Part shown: one piece after another, positions 30,429 to 40,154 of the stretch | Position numbering within the stretch: the first letter of the stretch is position 1 | How the letters are laid out: every line of letters begins with the position of its first letter | Assembly: GCF_000014065.1 (NCBI RefSeq) | Contig: NC_008044.1 | Span: 1,387,501-1,451,500, forward strand | Length of the DNA stretch: 64,000 bases | Reading direction: 5' to 3' | Origin: Ruegeria sp. TM1040 | GTDB taxonomy: Bacteria; Pseudomonadota; Alphaproteobacteria; Rhodobacterales; Rhodobacteraceae | Made by a program: the position numbers and the translations under genes | The notes under the pieces: generated by a model | Told to the model about the DNA's origin: nothing | What the model saw: only the letters and a program-made list of their open reading frames with translations | The model's database searches: none

Positions 30429-30618
30429 TTGTGTCCTCCGAAAAGTTTCGATACACCCAGCCTATTCATGATAGGTAAATTTTCAAATAAATCAGTTTGT
30501 TAGCAGTTATCCGTAGATGCTGCTAAGGTTTGCAGGGCTGCTTGCTTGCACGGTATATGCGCAGTCTGATAAGGTAGTCCCACAATATATAGATCCCAAA
30601 GAGAAGCGGGCAGCCAAC

Positions 30619-33357
30619 GTGAGCGATACGCCGGAAACCCCTGAAAACCCTGACGAAAACCTACCTCAGCGTCCATCATACGATGGTCCGACGGTCTCCA
30701 TCGAATCCGAGATGCGCAACTCGTATCTCGACTATGCGATGTCGGTCATCGTCAGTCGCGCCATCCCCGATCTTCGGGATGGTCTGAAGCCGGTCCACCG
30801 CCGGATCCTCTATGCGATGCATGAGACCGGAAACAGCCACGACAAGGCCTACCGCAAGTCGGCGCGTCCCGTTGGCGACGTGATGGGTAAGTACCACCCG
30901 CATGGCGACAGCGCGATCTATGACGCCCTTGTCCGTATGGCGCAGGACTTCTCCATGTCCCTGCCGCTGCTGGACGGCCAGGGCAACTTTGGCTCCATGG
31001 ACGGCGATAACCCGGCTGCGATGCGCTATACCGAAGTGCGCATGGACAAGCCTGCGGCCTTCATGCTCGCCGATATCGAAAAAGAAACGGTTGATTTTCA
31101 GGACAACTACGACGGCAAGGACAAGGAACCCACTGTTCTGCCAGCACGTTTCCCGAATATGCTGGTCAATGGCGCCGGGGGTATCGCGGTGGGGATGGCC
31201 ACCAATATTCCGCCGCACAACCTTGGCGAAGTGGTGGATGCGACGCTTGCGCTGATCGAAGATCCCGATCTGACATCCGAGCAGCTCATCGAATATGTGC
31301 CGGGACCGGATTTTCCGACCGGCGGCGTGATGCTGGGCCGATCGGGAGCGCGCAAAGCCTATCTTGAGGGGCGCGGCAGCGTCATCATTCGCGCAAAAAC
31401 CCGCGTCGAAGAGATCAGGAAAGATCGCTATGCTATTGTAGTTGATGAGATTCCCTATCAGGTCAACAAAGCGTCCATGATCGAGAAAATCGCCGAACAG
31501 GTGCGAGAGAAGCGCATCGAAGGCGTGGCACATGTGCAGGACGAGTCCGACCGCAACGGTGTGCGCGTGGTCGTCGAACTGAAGCGCGACGCGACACCCG
31601 AGGTGGTTCTGAACCAGCTTTATCGCTTTACGCCGATGCAGACCTCTTTTGGCTGCAACATGCTGGCGCTGAACGGCGGTCGCCCCGAGCAGCTGACCCT
31701 GCGCAAATTCCTTACATCTTTCATCGACTTCCGCGAGGATGTTGTCGCACGTCGCACCGCGTATAACCTGCGCAAGGCACGCGAGCGCAGCCACATCCTG
31801 TGTGGCTTGGCGGTGGCAGTGTCCAACGTCGATGAGGTCGTCGCCACCATCCGCTCCTCTGCGGATGCGGCCGAGGCCCGTCACAAGCTGATGACTCGTC
31901 GCTGGCCTGCGGCAGATATTGCCGGCTACATTCGCCTGATCGATGATCCGACCCACACGATGAACGACGACGGGACCTATAACCTCTCTGAGGTACAGGC
32001 CCGCGCGATCCTCGAACTCCGGCTGCAACGCCTCACCCAACTGGGGGTCAAGGAAGTCACCGACGAGCTTGAAGAACTGGCAGGTAAAATCAAGGAATAC
32101 CTTGAGATTCTATCGTCACGCGAACGTATCATGAGCATCATCGCCGATGAGCTTGCCGAGGTCCGCGAGAGCTTTGCCGTGCCGCGTCGCACCGAGATCG
32201 TCGACTGGTCCGGCGACATGGAGGACGAGGATCTGATCGAGCGCGAGGACATGGTCGTGACCGTGACCTCTGGTGGCTACATCAAGCGTACGCCGCTCGC
32301 CGATTTCCGCGCCCAGAAACGTGGCGGCAAAGGGCTGTCCGGGATGCAGACCAAAGAAGAGGATGTGGTGACCACGCTCTTTGTGGCGAATACCCACACG
32401 CAGCTTCTGTTCTTTACCACCGACGGGATGGTTTACAAGCTTAAGACCTGGCGCCTGCCGCAAGGGGGACGGACCTCCAAGGGCAAGGCGATCGTCAACA
32501 TTCTGCCAATCCCCACGGGCGTCTCCATCGCGGCGATCATGCCAGTCGATCGGGATGAAAAGGAATGGGATGATCTGCAGATCATGTTCGCGACCTCTGC
32601 TGGAACTGTGCGTCGTAACCGGTTGTCCGACTTCACAAATGTGATGCGCAACGGCAAGATCGCGATGAAGTTCGAGGATGAGAACCAAGGCACCAAGCTG
32701 ATCAATGCGCGCATCTGCTCGGAAGATGACGACATCATGCTGGTGACCAATACCGGTCGCGCGATCCGCTTCCCTACCACTGAGGTGCGCGTCTTCAACT
32801 CTCGCAACTCGGTCGGTGTACGCGGGATCAAGCTTGGCGAGGACGACGAGGTTGTCTCCATGTCGGTGATCCGTCACTCGAAATACACGCCCGAGCAGCG
32901 CTCCGCCTATCTCAAGATGCGTCGCGCCATGGCGGGTCTGACGGATGAGGATGCCTCTGACGAGGATGCGGTTGAGGATCCGAATTTCTCTACCGAGCTC
33001 TTTGCAGAGATGTCTGCGGCGGAAAACCTGATCCTGACCATTACTGCAGGCGGGTCCGGTAAGCTCTCGTCCAGTCACGATTATCCTGTGCGCGGGCGTG
33101 GCGGAATGGGCGTCACCGCGATGGACAAAGCCATGCGCGGCGGGGCATTGGTGGCCTCCTTCCCGGTAGAACTGGATGACCAGATCATGCTGGCAACATC
33201 CAAGGGGCAGTCGATCCGCGTGCCGGTTGATGGCATTTCCTTCCGGTCTCGTTCTGCGGGCGGCGTGCGGATCTTCAACACCGGTAAGGGTGAAGAGGTC
33301 GTCTCGGTCGCTTGGATTGCGGACAACGGTGACGACGAAGAAACCGTGGAAGAATAA
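30619..33357 (+). CDS. gyrA: DNA gyrase subunit A
   Basis: A 912-residue type II topoisomerase subunit started at the GTG at 30619 ([20 protein letters not shown]). The frame is open 34 codons further, but the extra residues are not gyrase-like. The catalytic-core openings [20 protein letters not shown] and [20 protein letters not shown] are present. The quinolone-resistance region reads [20 protein letters not shown], with Ser and Asp at the E. coli 83 and 87 positions, the sensitive state. The active-site Tyr lies in [12 protein letters not shown]. Six C-terminal pinwheel repeats follow, with the gyrase box QKRGGKG and an insertion rich in Asp/Glu near 32940-33000. Confidence 0.97.
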   Translation: MSDTPETPENPDENLPQRPSYDGPTVSIESEMRNSYLDYAMSVIVSRAIPDLRDGLKPVHRRILYAMHETGNSHDKAYRKSARPVGDVMGKYHPHGDSAIYDALVRMAQDFSMSLPLLDGQGNFGSMDGDNPAAMRYTEVRMDKPAAFMLADIEKETVDFQDNYDGKDKEPTVLPARFPNMLVNGAGGIAVGMATNIPPHNLGEVVDATLALIEDPDLTSEQLIEYVPGPDFPTGGVMLGRSGARKAYLEGRGSVIIRAKTRVEEIRKDRYAIVVDEIPYQVNKASMIEKIAEQVREKRIEGVAHVQDESDRNGVRVVVELKRDATPEVVLNQLYRFTPMQTSFGCNMLALNGGRPEQLTLRKFLTSFIDFREDVVARRTAYNLRKARERSHILCGLAVAVSNVDEVVATIRSSADAAEARHKLMTRRWPAADIAGYIRLIDDPTHTMNDDGTYNLSEVQARAILELRLQRLTQLGVKEVTDELEELAGKIKEYLEILSSRERIMSIIADELAEVRESFAVPRRTEIVDWSGDMEDEDLIEREDMVVTVTSGGYIKRTPLADFRAQKRGGKGLSGMQTKEEDVVTTLFVANTHTQLLFFTTDGMVYKLKTWRLPQGGRTSKGKAIVNILPIPTGVSIAAIMPVDRDEKEWDDLQIMFATSAGTVRRNRLSDFTNVMRNGKIAMKFEDENQGTKLINARICSEDDDIMLVTNTGRAIRFPTTEVRVFNSRNSVGVRGIKLGEDDEVVSMSVIRHSKYTPEQRSAYLKMRRAMAGLTDEDASDEDAVEDPNFSTELFAEMSAAENLILTITAGGSGKLSSSHDYPVRGRGGMGVTAMDKAMRGGALVASFPVELDDQIMLATSKGQSIRVPVDGISFRSRSAGGVRIFNTGKGEEVVSVAWIADNGDDEETVEE

Positions 33358-33383
33358 TCTCTTACCGCTAAAATCTCGCGAAT

Positions 33384-33413
33384 ACGCCGCTCCAGATTTG
33401 GGGCGGCGTTTTT
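33384..33413 (+). terminator. Rho-independent terminator of gyrA
   Basis: A GC-rich hairpin (ACGCCGCTCC with GGGGCGGCGT, 6-base loop, one G-T pair) followed by TTTTT, 27 bases after the gyrA stop. Confidence 0.75.
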
Positions 33414-33487
33414 CGTTTACGCTTCGCTCATGTTTTGGGCGCAAACTTGACCGTGATTTCCGCGTATTGAGTCGGGAGAAGCGGCGC

Positions 33488-33838
33488 ATGAATCTCTACC
33501 ATTGTCAGATTGACCTCCAACACGAAGCTAAGGCTTTGGCCTTTGCCAGCGCAGTGGAGCAATGGATGGAATATCTGAAAAGTCGCGGCGCGATCACCGG
33601 TTGGCGCCTACTTCGGCGCAAGCTGAACCTTGCAAACGATACCTGCAAGGATTTCCTGCTGGAGATCGAGTTTGAGAATATGACTCAGCTCGATCAGGCG
33701 TTTCGAATTCTGGGTGAACACGACGAGGAGGTCGCGCGCCTCTATGCAAACGTCAACGTTCTTATCGCGAGATCCGATTTTGGCCTCTATCGACCTTTCC
33801 CCGATCCCGAACGCGCGGAGCGGATGGCGTTGATCTAA
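33488..33838 (+). CDS. DUF6614-like conserved protein
   Basis: A 116-residue protein from the ATG at 33488, preceded by GGGAGAAG. It begins MNLYHCQIDLQHEAKALAFA, with SRGAITGWRLLRRKLNLAND and the end SDFGLYRPFPDPERAERMAL. This matches a small family of conserved alphaproteobacterial proteins (DUF6614), probably a ferredoxin-like alpha-beta dimer. No function is established. It stands as a single gene between two terminators. Confidence 0.7.
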   Translation: MNLYHCQIDLQHEAKALAFASAVEQWMEYLKSRGAITGWRLLRRKLNLANDTCKDFLLEIEFENMTQLDQAFRILGEHDEEVARLYANVNVLIARSDFGLYRPFPDPERAERMALI

Positions 33839-33840
33839 AA

Positions 33841-33868
33841 AAAGCCCGGGACATATTGCCCGGGCTTT
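33841..33868. terminator. Bidirectional rho-independent terminator
   Basis: A hairpin AAAGCCCGGG / CCCGGGCTTT with an 8-base loop, flanked by A-runs on the left and TTT on the right. It lies between convergent genes (33488 rightward, 33893 leftward) and can end both. Confidence 0.8.
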
Positions 33869-33892
33869 GATCTTTCTCCGACGTCACCTGTG

Positions 33893-35362
33893 TCAAAGAT
33901 CATAGATCTCTGAGAATTTTGCTTCGAGGTAGTGCATCAATGGGGCGTGGGTCGGCGCAGAGCCTGCAGCATGGGCAATGGTCTCTTGCGGCTCTCGCAG
34001 CCCGCCGAATTGCTGCAGGTTTTCCCGCAACCATTCGGTCGCACCAGAGGTGTTTCCTTCAGACAGTTGTGCATCCAGATCCGCGATGTCGCGGCGCAGC
34101 GCCTCATGTAGGCAGCCAGCGTAGACGTTGCCAAGCGAGTAAGTCGGGAAATACCCAAAGAGCCCAACGGACCAGTGAACGTCCTGGAGGCATCCGTTTG
34201 AGGGCTTGTCCACCGCATAGCCAAAATCGGCAAGGAAGCGATCATTCCAGGCGCTCTCGAGGTCCTGAACCTCCAGATCGCCCAGCATCAAGGCGCGTTC
34301 CAGGTCGAATCGGAGCATGATGTGCAGGTTGTACTGCAGCTCATCCGCCTCTGTCCGGATGTAGCCATTCTCCACGCGGTTTACCGCTTTGTAGAACTCC
34401 TCCGGAGAAGAAACGCCAACATCCCCAAAGGCTTCGGTCATTTCCTTGAAGAGCCATCCGGTGAAGGCGCGGCTGCGACCGATCTGATTTTCATAGATCC
34501 GGCTCTGGCTTTCATGCACCCCCATGGAGACGCCGCGGCCAAGCGAAGTCAGCAGATGAACCCGGTCTATATTCTGCTCATAGGCGCCGTGGCCGACTTC
34601 GTGAATGGTTGAGTAGATGCAGTTGAACGGATCTAGCGGGTTGGTTCGCGTTGTAATGCGCACATCCAGACCGCTACCCGAACTGAAAGGATGGACCGCT
34701 TTGTCGACGCGACCGTGGCTCATATCATAGCCAAAGGTCTTGGCGACCTTGCGCGCGAGCTTCATCTGGGTGTTCTCGTCAAAGGTGCCAGACAGCCCCG
34801 CCGGGGTCGGTTTTTCCAGCACGCGCGCACGTAGATCGACCAGGCCCGGACGCATCGCATCAAAAATTTCCGCAATTTCCGAAGAGGTTGTGCCCTGCTC
34901 GTAATCTGCAACCATTGCGTCGTAGAGGTTTCCACCCGCCGCCAATGCCTGACCTTCCTGCCGCTTCAGTGCGACTACTTCGCTGAGGACCGGCAGGAAT
35001 GCCGCGACATCTTCATCGGCGCGGGCCTGCGCCCACTTGCCTTGTGCCTCGGATGTGACTCGCGCGATCTGACTGGCCAGATCACCGGGGACCTTGACCG
35101 CCCGCTCGTAGGCGCGGCGAATTTCGCGCAATTGTGCCGCGCCGGTCTCATCCGGGGCCTGCGCAGTGTCGAGCCACTCTGCGACCCGAGGATCAGAGCG
35201 ACGCGCGTGCAGCACGGCTTCGATTGCCGCCATCTCCTCACCGCGCTGGGGGGCCGCGCCGCGAGGCATCATGGTCTCCTGATCCCAGCCCAACCGACCT
35301 GCGATTTGACCCAGAGCCTGCGTTTGGCGTTCAAAAGCAATCAGTTCTTCAAAAGAGCTCAT
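33893..35362 (-). CDS. Carboxypeptidase M32 (Taq family)
   Basis: A 489-residue cytoplasmic metallocarboxypeptidase. The zinc motif HEVGHGAYEQ is present, with the downstream GVHESQSRIYENQIGRS that supplies the third ligand Glu and the family's ESQS motif. The C-terminal DVHWSVGLFGYFPTYSLGN is a strong M32 signature, and the N-terminal LGWDQETMMPRGAAPQRGEE is typical. Length is normal. It lies 4 bases before the ctaA gene's end on the same strand (ctaA is upstream), so they may share a transcript. It trims C-terminal residues from peptides with broad specificity. Confidence 0.95.
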   Translation of the reverse strand: MSSFEELIAFERQTQALGQIAGRLGWDQETMMPRGAAPQRGEEMAAIEAVLHARRSDPRVAEWLDTAQAPDETGAAQLREIRRAYERAVKVPGDLASQIARVTSEAQGKWAQARADEDVAAFLPVLSEVVALKRQEGQALAAGGNLYDAMVADYEQGTTSSEIAEIFDAMRPGLVDLRARVLEKPTPAGLSGTFDENTQMKLARKVAKTFGYDMSHGRVDKAVHPFSSGSGLDVRITTRTNPLDPFNCIYSTIHEVGHGAYEQNIDRVHLLTSLGRGVSMGVHESQSRIYENQIGRSRAFTGWLFKEMTEAFGDVGVSSPEEFYKAVNRVENGYIRTEADELQYNLHIMLRFDLERALMLGDLEVQDLESAWNDRFLADFGYAVDKPSNGCLQDVHWSVGLFGYFPTYSLGNVYAGCLHEALRRDIADLDAQLSEGNTSGATEWLRENLQQFGGLREPQETIAHAAGSAPTHAPLMHYLEAKFSEIYDL

Positions 35363-35366
35363 GTCT

Positions 35367-36512
35367 TCAATGTCCTTTGATGGAAGTTGCGACAGGATAG
35401 GCAGAGAGGAAGCGCGCGCGCAAGATCAGCACCCAAACCAGCACGGCGACGGCTTGGTGAACGATTGCGATCTCGACCGGGGCTGCGGTCATGACTGTGA
35501 CGATGCCGATCACGAGTTGGAGGCTCAGTGCTGCGAACACGGCGTTGAAGGCAAATTGCGTCGCCTTGTGTGCGCTCCGGCGTCCCCGCAGCCAGACCAC
35601 AACGGCAAAGGCAAAAAGAAGATAGCCGGCAACCCGGTGAATGAACTGTACAAGCCCAGGATTTTCAAAGAAGTTTTTCCACAGAGGCTCAATCATGAAG
35701 GGGCGCGGTGGAAAGATCTGCCCCCCCATAAGCGGCCAATCGGTGTAGGATCGCCCTGCATCAATGCCAGCCACCAGCGCACCCAGCAGGATCTGCAGGA
35801 AGGCAAAGTGCAAAAGGCCGGTGCTCATGCCAAAGAGCTTTTCTTCCTTCAGGCGCCGCGCCTGCATCAGGTCGCGTTCTTCGCGCCCGAGGAGAAACAT
35901 GTACCAGGCCAGGAAACCGAGGATCACAAAGGCCAGGCCAAGGTGTGTCGCCAGCCGGTATGAGGCAACCGACGTCATCCCCTCACCAAGCGTCACACCG
36001 GAGGCAACCATCCACCAACCGATAGCGCCCTGAACACCGCCGAGAATACCCGGAAGAAGCAGACGCCCGGTCCAGCCAGTTGGGATGCTTCGGGTGACAA
36101 GAAAGCCGAAAAAGCCCAAGGCCCAGATCAATCCGATCACACGACCAAGCTGGCGATGGCCCCATTCCCACCAGTAAATAGTTTTAAAGTCAGAGAGTTC
36201 CATCCATGTGTTCATCAGATGGTACTGGTCGATCTGCTTGTATTTCTCGAATTCGGCCTGCCATTCGGCTTCGCTCATCGGCGGCACCGCGCCGGTCACG
36301 GGACGCCATTCCGTGATCGAAAGACCAGAGTCGGTGAGACGCGTCAGGCCGCCGACTGCAATCATGGCCACCACCAGTGCAAACAGCACCGCAAGCCAGA
36401 CACGGATCGCACCGCGCGCGCCCCGGCGCTTGCGATCAATCCCGCCCGGCGTTGGCGAGGACTGTTGTTTGCTGTCGGAGGAGACTTCCTCAAAAATCGT
36501 GCGATTGCTCAT
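35367..36512 (-). CDS. ctaA: Heme A synthase (COX15/CtaA)
   Basis: A 381-residue inner-membrane enzyme that oxidises the C8 methyl of heme O to make heme A for cytochrome oxidase. About eight hydrophobic helices are visible, with histidine ligands in YWWEWGHRQLGRVIGLIWAL, in ATHLGLAFVILGFLAW and near LVQFIHRVAGYLLFAFAV. The N-terminal GGLTRLTDSGLSITEWRPVT with GAVPP is the family signature of the Rhodobacter/Rhizobium (type 2) CtaA. The start context is unremarkable. It is immediately upstream of the M32 peptidase gene. Confidence 0.95.
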   Translation of the reverse strand: MSNRTIFEEVSSDSKQQSSPTPGGIDRKRRGARGAIRVWLAVLFALVVAMIAVGGLTRLTDSGLSITEWRPVTGAVPPMSEAEWQAEFEKYKQIDQYHLMNTWMELSDFKTIYWWEWGHRQLGRVIGLIWALGFFGFLVTRSIPTGWTGRLLLPGILGGVQGAIGWWMVASGVTLGEGMTSVASYRLATHLGLAFVILGFLAWYMFLLGREERDLMQARRLKEEKLFGMSTGLLHFAFLQILLGALVAGIDAGRSYTDWPLMGGQIFPPRPFMIEPLWKNFFENPGLVQFIHRVAGYLLFAFAVVVWLRGRRSAHKATQFAFNAVFAALSLQLVIGIVTVMTAAPVEIAIVHQAVAVLVWVLILRARFLSAYPVATSIKGH

Positions 36513-36575
36513 CTTGGCCTCACATCTTAATCTTGCAGGACGCTAGGGTCTGAGGGTGGAAAGGTCCAGCGAGAG

Positions 36576-37325
36576 TTAGTCCTCTTCGCGCTGCTTCCAA
36601 CGGACCATCTGTCGCATCACCCCATGTAGCATTTGCACATCAGCGCGCGTCAGTTGCATCCGGCTCCAGAGGTTGCGGAACACTGTCTTCATGCCGGGGG
36701 CCTTTTCGGGCGGGAAGAAATAGCCCGCTTCCGTCAGGCGCTCCTCATAGTGGTTCACAAGGGCTTCCACCTCTTGATTGGTTGCCCATTCGGATTTCCC
36801 GATTTCAAAGGTCTCATGCGCGACCTGCTCTTGCTGGCGGCGCCATTCATAGGCGGTCAGCAAGACACATTGCGCAAGGTTGAGCGAGGCAAACTCCGGG
36901 TTCACCGGCACGGTGATGATGGCGTTTGCCTTGGCAATGTCATCGTTTTCCAATCCGGCGCGTTCCGGACCAAAGAGAACGGCAACCTTCTCGCCCTGCA
37001 CCATCAGTTCTGCGGCCTTCTTCATTGCCCCTTCGGGGCTGAACACCGGTTTGGTCAGCTCGCGCGGGCGCGCCGTGGTGGCAAAGACATAGGTGCAATC
37101 CGCCAGCGCTTCGGGCAGGTCCTGTGCCAGTTGCGCTTCGTCGAGGAGGCGCCCCGCTCCGGAGGCCATGGCCACGGCCTTGGGATTTGGCCAGCCATCG
37201 CGCGGCGCAACGATACGCATGCGGTCGAGGCCAAAGTTCCACATGGCCCGCGCGGCCCCACCGATGTTTTCACCCATCTGAGGGCGCACGAGCACAAAGT
37301 CAGGTTGAGGACGGTCTGAGGGCAT
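36576..37325 (-). CDS. trmJ: tRNA/rRNA methyltransferase, TrmJ-like SPOUT family
   Basis: A 249-residue SPOUT-class methyltransferase, started at the ATG at 37325 (MPSDRPQPDFVLVRPQMGEN); upstream codons are open but unrelated. The knot motifs are clear: MGENIGGAARAMWNFGL, LFGPERAGLENDDIAKA and NPEFASLNLAQCVLLTAYEW. The extended C-terminal helical region (about 80 residues) matches TrmJ rather than shorter TrmL. TrmJ methylates the 2'-O of residue 32 in tRNA. A housekeeping gene, divergent from the ThiE-like gene. Confidence 0.85.
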   Translation of the reverse strand: MPSDRPQPDFVLVRPQMGENIGGAARAMWNFGLDRMRIVAPRDGWPNPKAVAMASGAGRLLDEAQLAQDLPEALADCTYVFATTARPRELTKPVFSPEGAMKKAAELMVQGEKVAVLFGPERAGLENDDIAKANAIITVPVNPEFASLNLAQCVLLTAYEWRRQQEQVAHETFEIGKSEWATNQEVEALVNHYEERLTEAGYFFPPEKAPGMKTVFRNLWSRMQLTRADVQMLHGVMRQMVRWKQREED

Positions 37326-37481
37326 CTTGGAACTCCGCAAAAATCGGCTCTGCCTTACTGTCTGCGCCGGGTTGGGGCAAGGCTTCGGGGTGGGAAAACC
37401 CACGCGATCCGTGCCCAAATCCTTGCGTTGCGCGTGAATTCGGGTAAATACCCGCCAATCACGCCAACAGGAGCCCTGACA

Positions 37482-38114
37482 ATGGACAGCGCAGAGCAGA
37501 CACCGGAGCAGCCGCAGATTTACCTGGTCACGCCGCCGAGCTTTGAGCTGGGGCAGTTTCCCGGCCAGTTGGCCCGCGTTCTGGACGAGATTGAAGTCGC
37601 CTGTGTCCGGCTCGATCTGGTGAGCCGCGATGAGGACACCCTGAGCCGCGCGGCCGACGCCCTACGCGAAGTCACCCATGCCCGCGACATCGCGCTGGTG
37701 ATCTCGGATCATCAGATCCTCGCTGAACGGCTGGGGCTCGACGGGGTGCATCTGACGGATTCGTCGAAATCCATCCGCAGCGCCCGCAAGGCTCTGGGCA
37801 CAGAAGCCATTGTCGGCTGTTTCTGCGGCGCCTCGCGTCATGAAGGCCTCACCGCCGGCGAAGCGGGTGCGGATTACGTCTGTTTTGGTCCGGTCGGGGC
37901 CTCCGGGCTTGGCGATGGGGCGATGGCAGAGGCGGATCTGTTCCAGTGGTGGTCCGAGATGATCGAAGTCCCGGTCGTGGCCGAAGGCGGTCTCACCGAC
38001 GATGTGGTGCGCAAGATCGCGCCCTTTACGGATTTCTTTGCCGTCGGCGAAGAAATCTGGCGCGAGGAGGATCCGGTCGCAGCGCTGAAGTCGCTTCAGG
38101 CCGCGATGGGCTAA
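37482..38114 (+). CDS. Divergent thiamine-phosphate synthase-like (ThiE family) protein
   Basis: A 210-residue TIM-barrel protein of the ThiE/TenI superfamily, from the ATG at 37482 after AGGAG. Barrel motifs LVISDHQILAERLGLDGVHL, GADYVCFGPVGASGL and VPVVAEGGLTDDVVRKI are recognisable. However, the residues that bind Mg-pyrophosphate and the pyrimidine in true ThiE are replaced. The GQED segment reads TDSS, the PTxTK loop reads GASGLGD, and the NDD pair reads SDH. It probably does not catalyse the normal coupling of thiazole and pyrimidine, or uses another substrate. It has no thiamine neighbours. Confidence 0.7.
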   Translation: MDSAEQTPEQPQIYLVTPPSFELGQFPGQLARVLDEIEVACVRLDLVSRDEDTLSRAADALREVTHARDIALVISDHQILAERLGLDGVHLTDSSKSIRSARKALGTEAIVGCFCGASRHEGLTAGEAGADYVCFGPVGASGLGDGAMAEADLFQWWSEMIEVPVVAEGGLTDDVVRKIAPFTDFFAVGEEIWREEDPVAALKSLQAAMG

Positions 38115-38253
38115 CCACCGCACAGACCATTTCAACCTTACCAATGATTGCGCGGCATCGCCCGGCCGTGCACAGTCATTCCTGTTGCGACAAGAGGCTT
38201 CCGGCACCGTAAATGGGCTTGCGGGGGCCAACGAAAGGCGTCATGAGATCCCT

Positions 38254-39162
38254 ATGACTGAAAGCGCTGATTTCTCCAAACCTGATATTCTCTGTGTCGG
38301 TTCCGTCCTTTGGGACATTATCGGCAGAAGCACCATGGAGATGCAGCGTGGCTCTGACATGCCCGGGCGCATCACCCGCCTGCCCGGCGGAGTTGCCATG
38401 AACATCGCGATGACGCTGGCGCGTTTTGGAATGAAACCCGCCGTGCTGAGCGCCATTGGGCGCGATCCCGAAGGGGATGAGCTGGTTTCGGCCTGTGGGC
38501 ATCTGGGGCTGATGACGGACTATCTATATCGCTCGGAGGATTTGCCGACCGATCGCTACATGGCGGTTGAGGGTGCCAATGGGCTGATCGCGGCGATTGC
38601 CGATGCCCATTCGCTCGAGGCAGCAGGCGACAAGATCCTGCGCCCCCTCGTCGAGGGGCCGCTGGGCACGGCCGATGCGCCGTTTGAAGGACCGGTAGCG
38701 CTTGATGGGAACCTGAAGCTGGCGCTTCTGGATGAGATCGCGACCCATCCTGCCTTTGCGCGCTCGGATTTGCGCGTCGCGCCCGCCTCGCCCGGCAAGG
38801 CGGAACGGCTGCGCCCGTTTCTGACCCATGCCCGCGGCACGCTTTACGTGAACCTCGAAGAGGCAGGCCTGCTGTGTCAGGACCAGTTTACCGACAGTGA
38901 AACCGCTGCACAGGCGCTGCTGGCGCGCGGGGCTGCCCGCGTTCTGGTTACCGATGGTGGCCAATCCGCCACCGAAGCCGATGCCAGCGGTCACCGCACC
39001 CAAGTTCCGCCACGCGTCACCGTCGCCCGGGTCACCGGCGCAGGCGATACGTTCATGGCCGCCCATATCGCTGCTGAGGCGCGGGGAGAAGACCGCGACA
39101 GCGCGCTCGCTTCTGCGCTTCATGCAGCCGCAACCTATGTTTCCGGAGAACCGCCCCTTTGA
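38254..39162 (+). CDS. psuK: Pseudouridine kinase (PfkB family)
   Basis: A 302-residue PfkB-type kinase started at the ATG at 38254 (MTESADFSKPDILCVGSVLW). Motifs include the N-terminal GG region GRITRLPGGVAMNIAMTLAR and the catalytic VTGAGDTFMAAHIA near the C-terminus, in which Asp is the base. The specific role comes from the neighbour: its TGA overlaps the TTG start of psuG, and the kinase-glycosidase pair is the known route that phosphorylates pseudouridine and splits it to uracil and ribose 5-phosphate. Confidence 0.88.
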   Translation: MTESADFSKPDILCVGSVLWDIIGRSTMEMQRGSDMPGRITRLPGGVAMNIAMTLARFGMKPAVLSAIGRDPEGDELVSACGHLGLMTDYLYRSEDLPTDRYMAVEGANGLIAAIADAHSLEAAGDKILRPLVEGPLGTADAPFEGPVALDGNLKLALLDEIATHPAFARSDLRVAPASPGKAERLRPFLTHARGTLYVNLEEAGLLCQDQFTDSETAAQALLARGAARVLVTDGGQSATEADASGHRTQVPPRVTVARVTGAGDTFMAAHIAAEARGEDRDSALASALHAAATYVSGEPPL

Positions 39163-40067
39163 TCGACATTACCTATTCCGCAGAAGTCGAAGCAGCCCGC
39201 GCCGCAGGCAAACCAATTGTTGCGCTTGAAAGCACCATCATTACCCACGGTATGCCTTACCCGCAGAATGTCGAGGTGGCCGCACAGGTCGAGGCTGACA
39301 TCCGCGCTGCAGGCGCTGTGCCCGCGACCATGGCTGTGATCAATGGTACACTGCATGTCGGGCTTGAGGCCGACACGCTGCAGTCGCTCGGTCAGGCAAA
39401 AGACGTTGCAAAAATCTCGCGCGCTGATTTTGCCGCCTGCATGGCGACGGGCGGCACCGGGGCAACCACGGTGGCTGCGACCATGATCGCGGCGCGGCTC
39501 GCCGGTATTTCCGTCTTTGCCACGGGCGGCATTGGCGGCGTTCACAAGGGCGCTGAGACGAGCTTTGATATTTCTGCCGATCTGCTGGAGCTGGCGCAGA
39601 CGCCTGTGACGGTTGTGGCCGCCGGCGCCAAGGCAATCCTCGATGTGCCCAAAACGCTGGAAGTGCTTGAAACACAGGGCGTTCCGGTCATCGCCTATGG
39701 TCAGGACAGCTTTCCTGCGTTCTGGTCCGCGACCTCGGATCTGAAGGCCCCCCTGCGCATGGACAGAGCCACCGAGATTGCTCGCGCGCATTTCCTGCGC
39801 GGCGCGATGGAGTTGCCCGGCGGTCAGCTGGTGGCAAACCCGATCCCTGTCCAGGACCAAATCGCAGCCACCGACCTGGCCCCGATCATTGCACAAGCGC
39901 AAAGCGAGGCAGATGCACAGGGTGTGACCGGCAAGGATGTGACCCCCTTCCTGCTGCAGCGCATTTTTGAGCTCACCGAAGGGCGGTCTTTGGAGGCCAA
40001 TATCGCACTTGTGCGCAACAACGCGCGCCTTGCGGCTGAAATTGCCAAAGAATTGGCCAAACTCTGA
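39159..40067 (+). CDS. psuG: Pseudouridine-5'-phosphate glycosidase
   Basis: A 302-residue enzyme that breaks the C-C glycosidic bond of pseudouridine 5'-phosphate. Family blocks are strongly kept: GKPIVALESTIITHGMPYPQ, ISRADFAACMATGGTGATTV, VFATGGIGGVHKGAE with the Lys of the active site, and ELPGGQLVANPIP. It begins with TTG at 39159, sharing bases with the psuK stop (TTGA). Translation is thus coupled to the kinase, and the rare start should keep its level low relative to the kinase. Length is standard. Confidence 0.95.
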   Translation: MIDITYSAEVEAARAAGKPIVALESTIITHGMPYPQNVEVAAQVEADIRAAGAVPATMAVINGTLHVGLEADTLQSLGQAKDVAKISRADFAACMATGGTGATTVAATMIAARLAGISVFATGGIGGVHKGAETSFDISADLLELAQTPVTVVAAGAKAILDVPKTLEVLETQGVPVIAYGQDSFPAFWSATSDLKAPLRMDRATEIARAHFLRGAMELPGGQLVANPIPVQDQIAATDLAPIIAQAQSEADAQGVTGKDVTPFLLQRIFELTEGRSLEANIALVRNNARLAAEIAKELAKL

Positions 40068-40080
40068 GACAATCTTAACC

Positions 40081-40138
40081 GGCTCGCATGCGAAACCATT
40101 GTAGCGCAGGGCGACAGTCCCTAATTTGCATGCGAGCC
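40081..40138. repeat. 11-base perfect inverted repeat with a 36-base loop
   Basis: GGCTCGCATGC at 40081-40091 and its exact inverse GCATGCGAGCC at 40128-40138 lie in the 87-base gap between psuG and the DUF502 gene. No T-run follows, so it is not a typical terminator. It could be a regulator site pair or an RNA hairpin between the two rightward genes. Confidence 0.6.
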
Positions 40139-40154
40139 AACTAGATAGCAGACC

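Noticed and set aside
30676-32040. Leftward 454-codon open frame, and a similar one at 32116-33489
   Set aside because: Both lie opposite gyrA and are rich in His, Asp and Arg from mirrored codons; no domain is recognisable.
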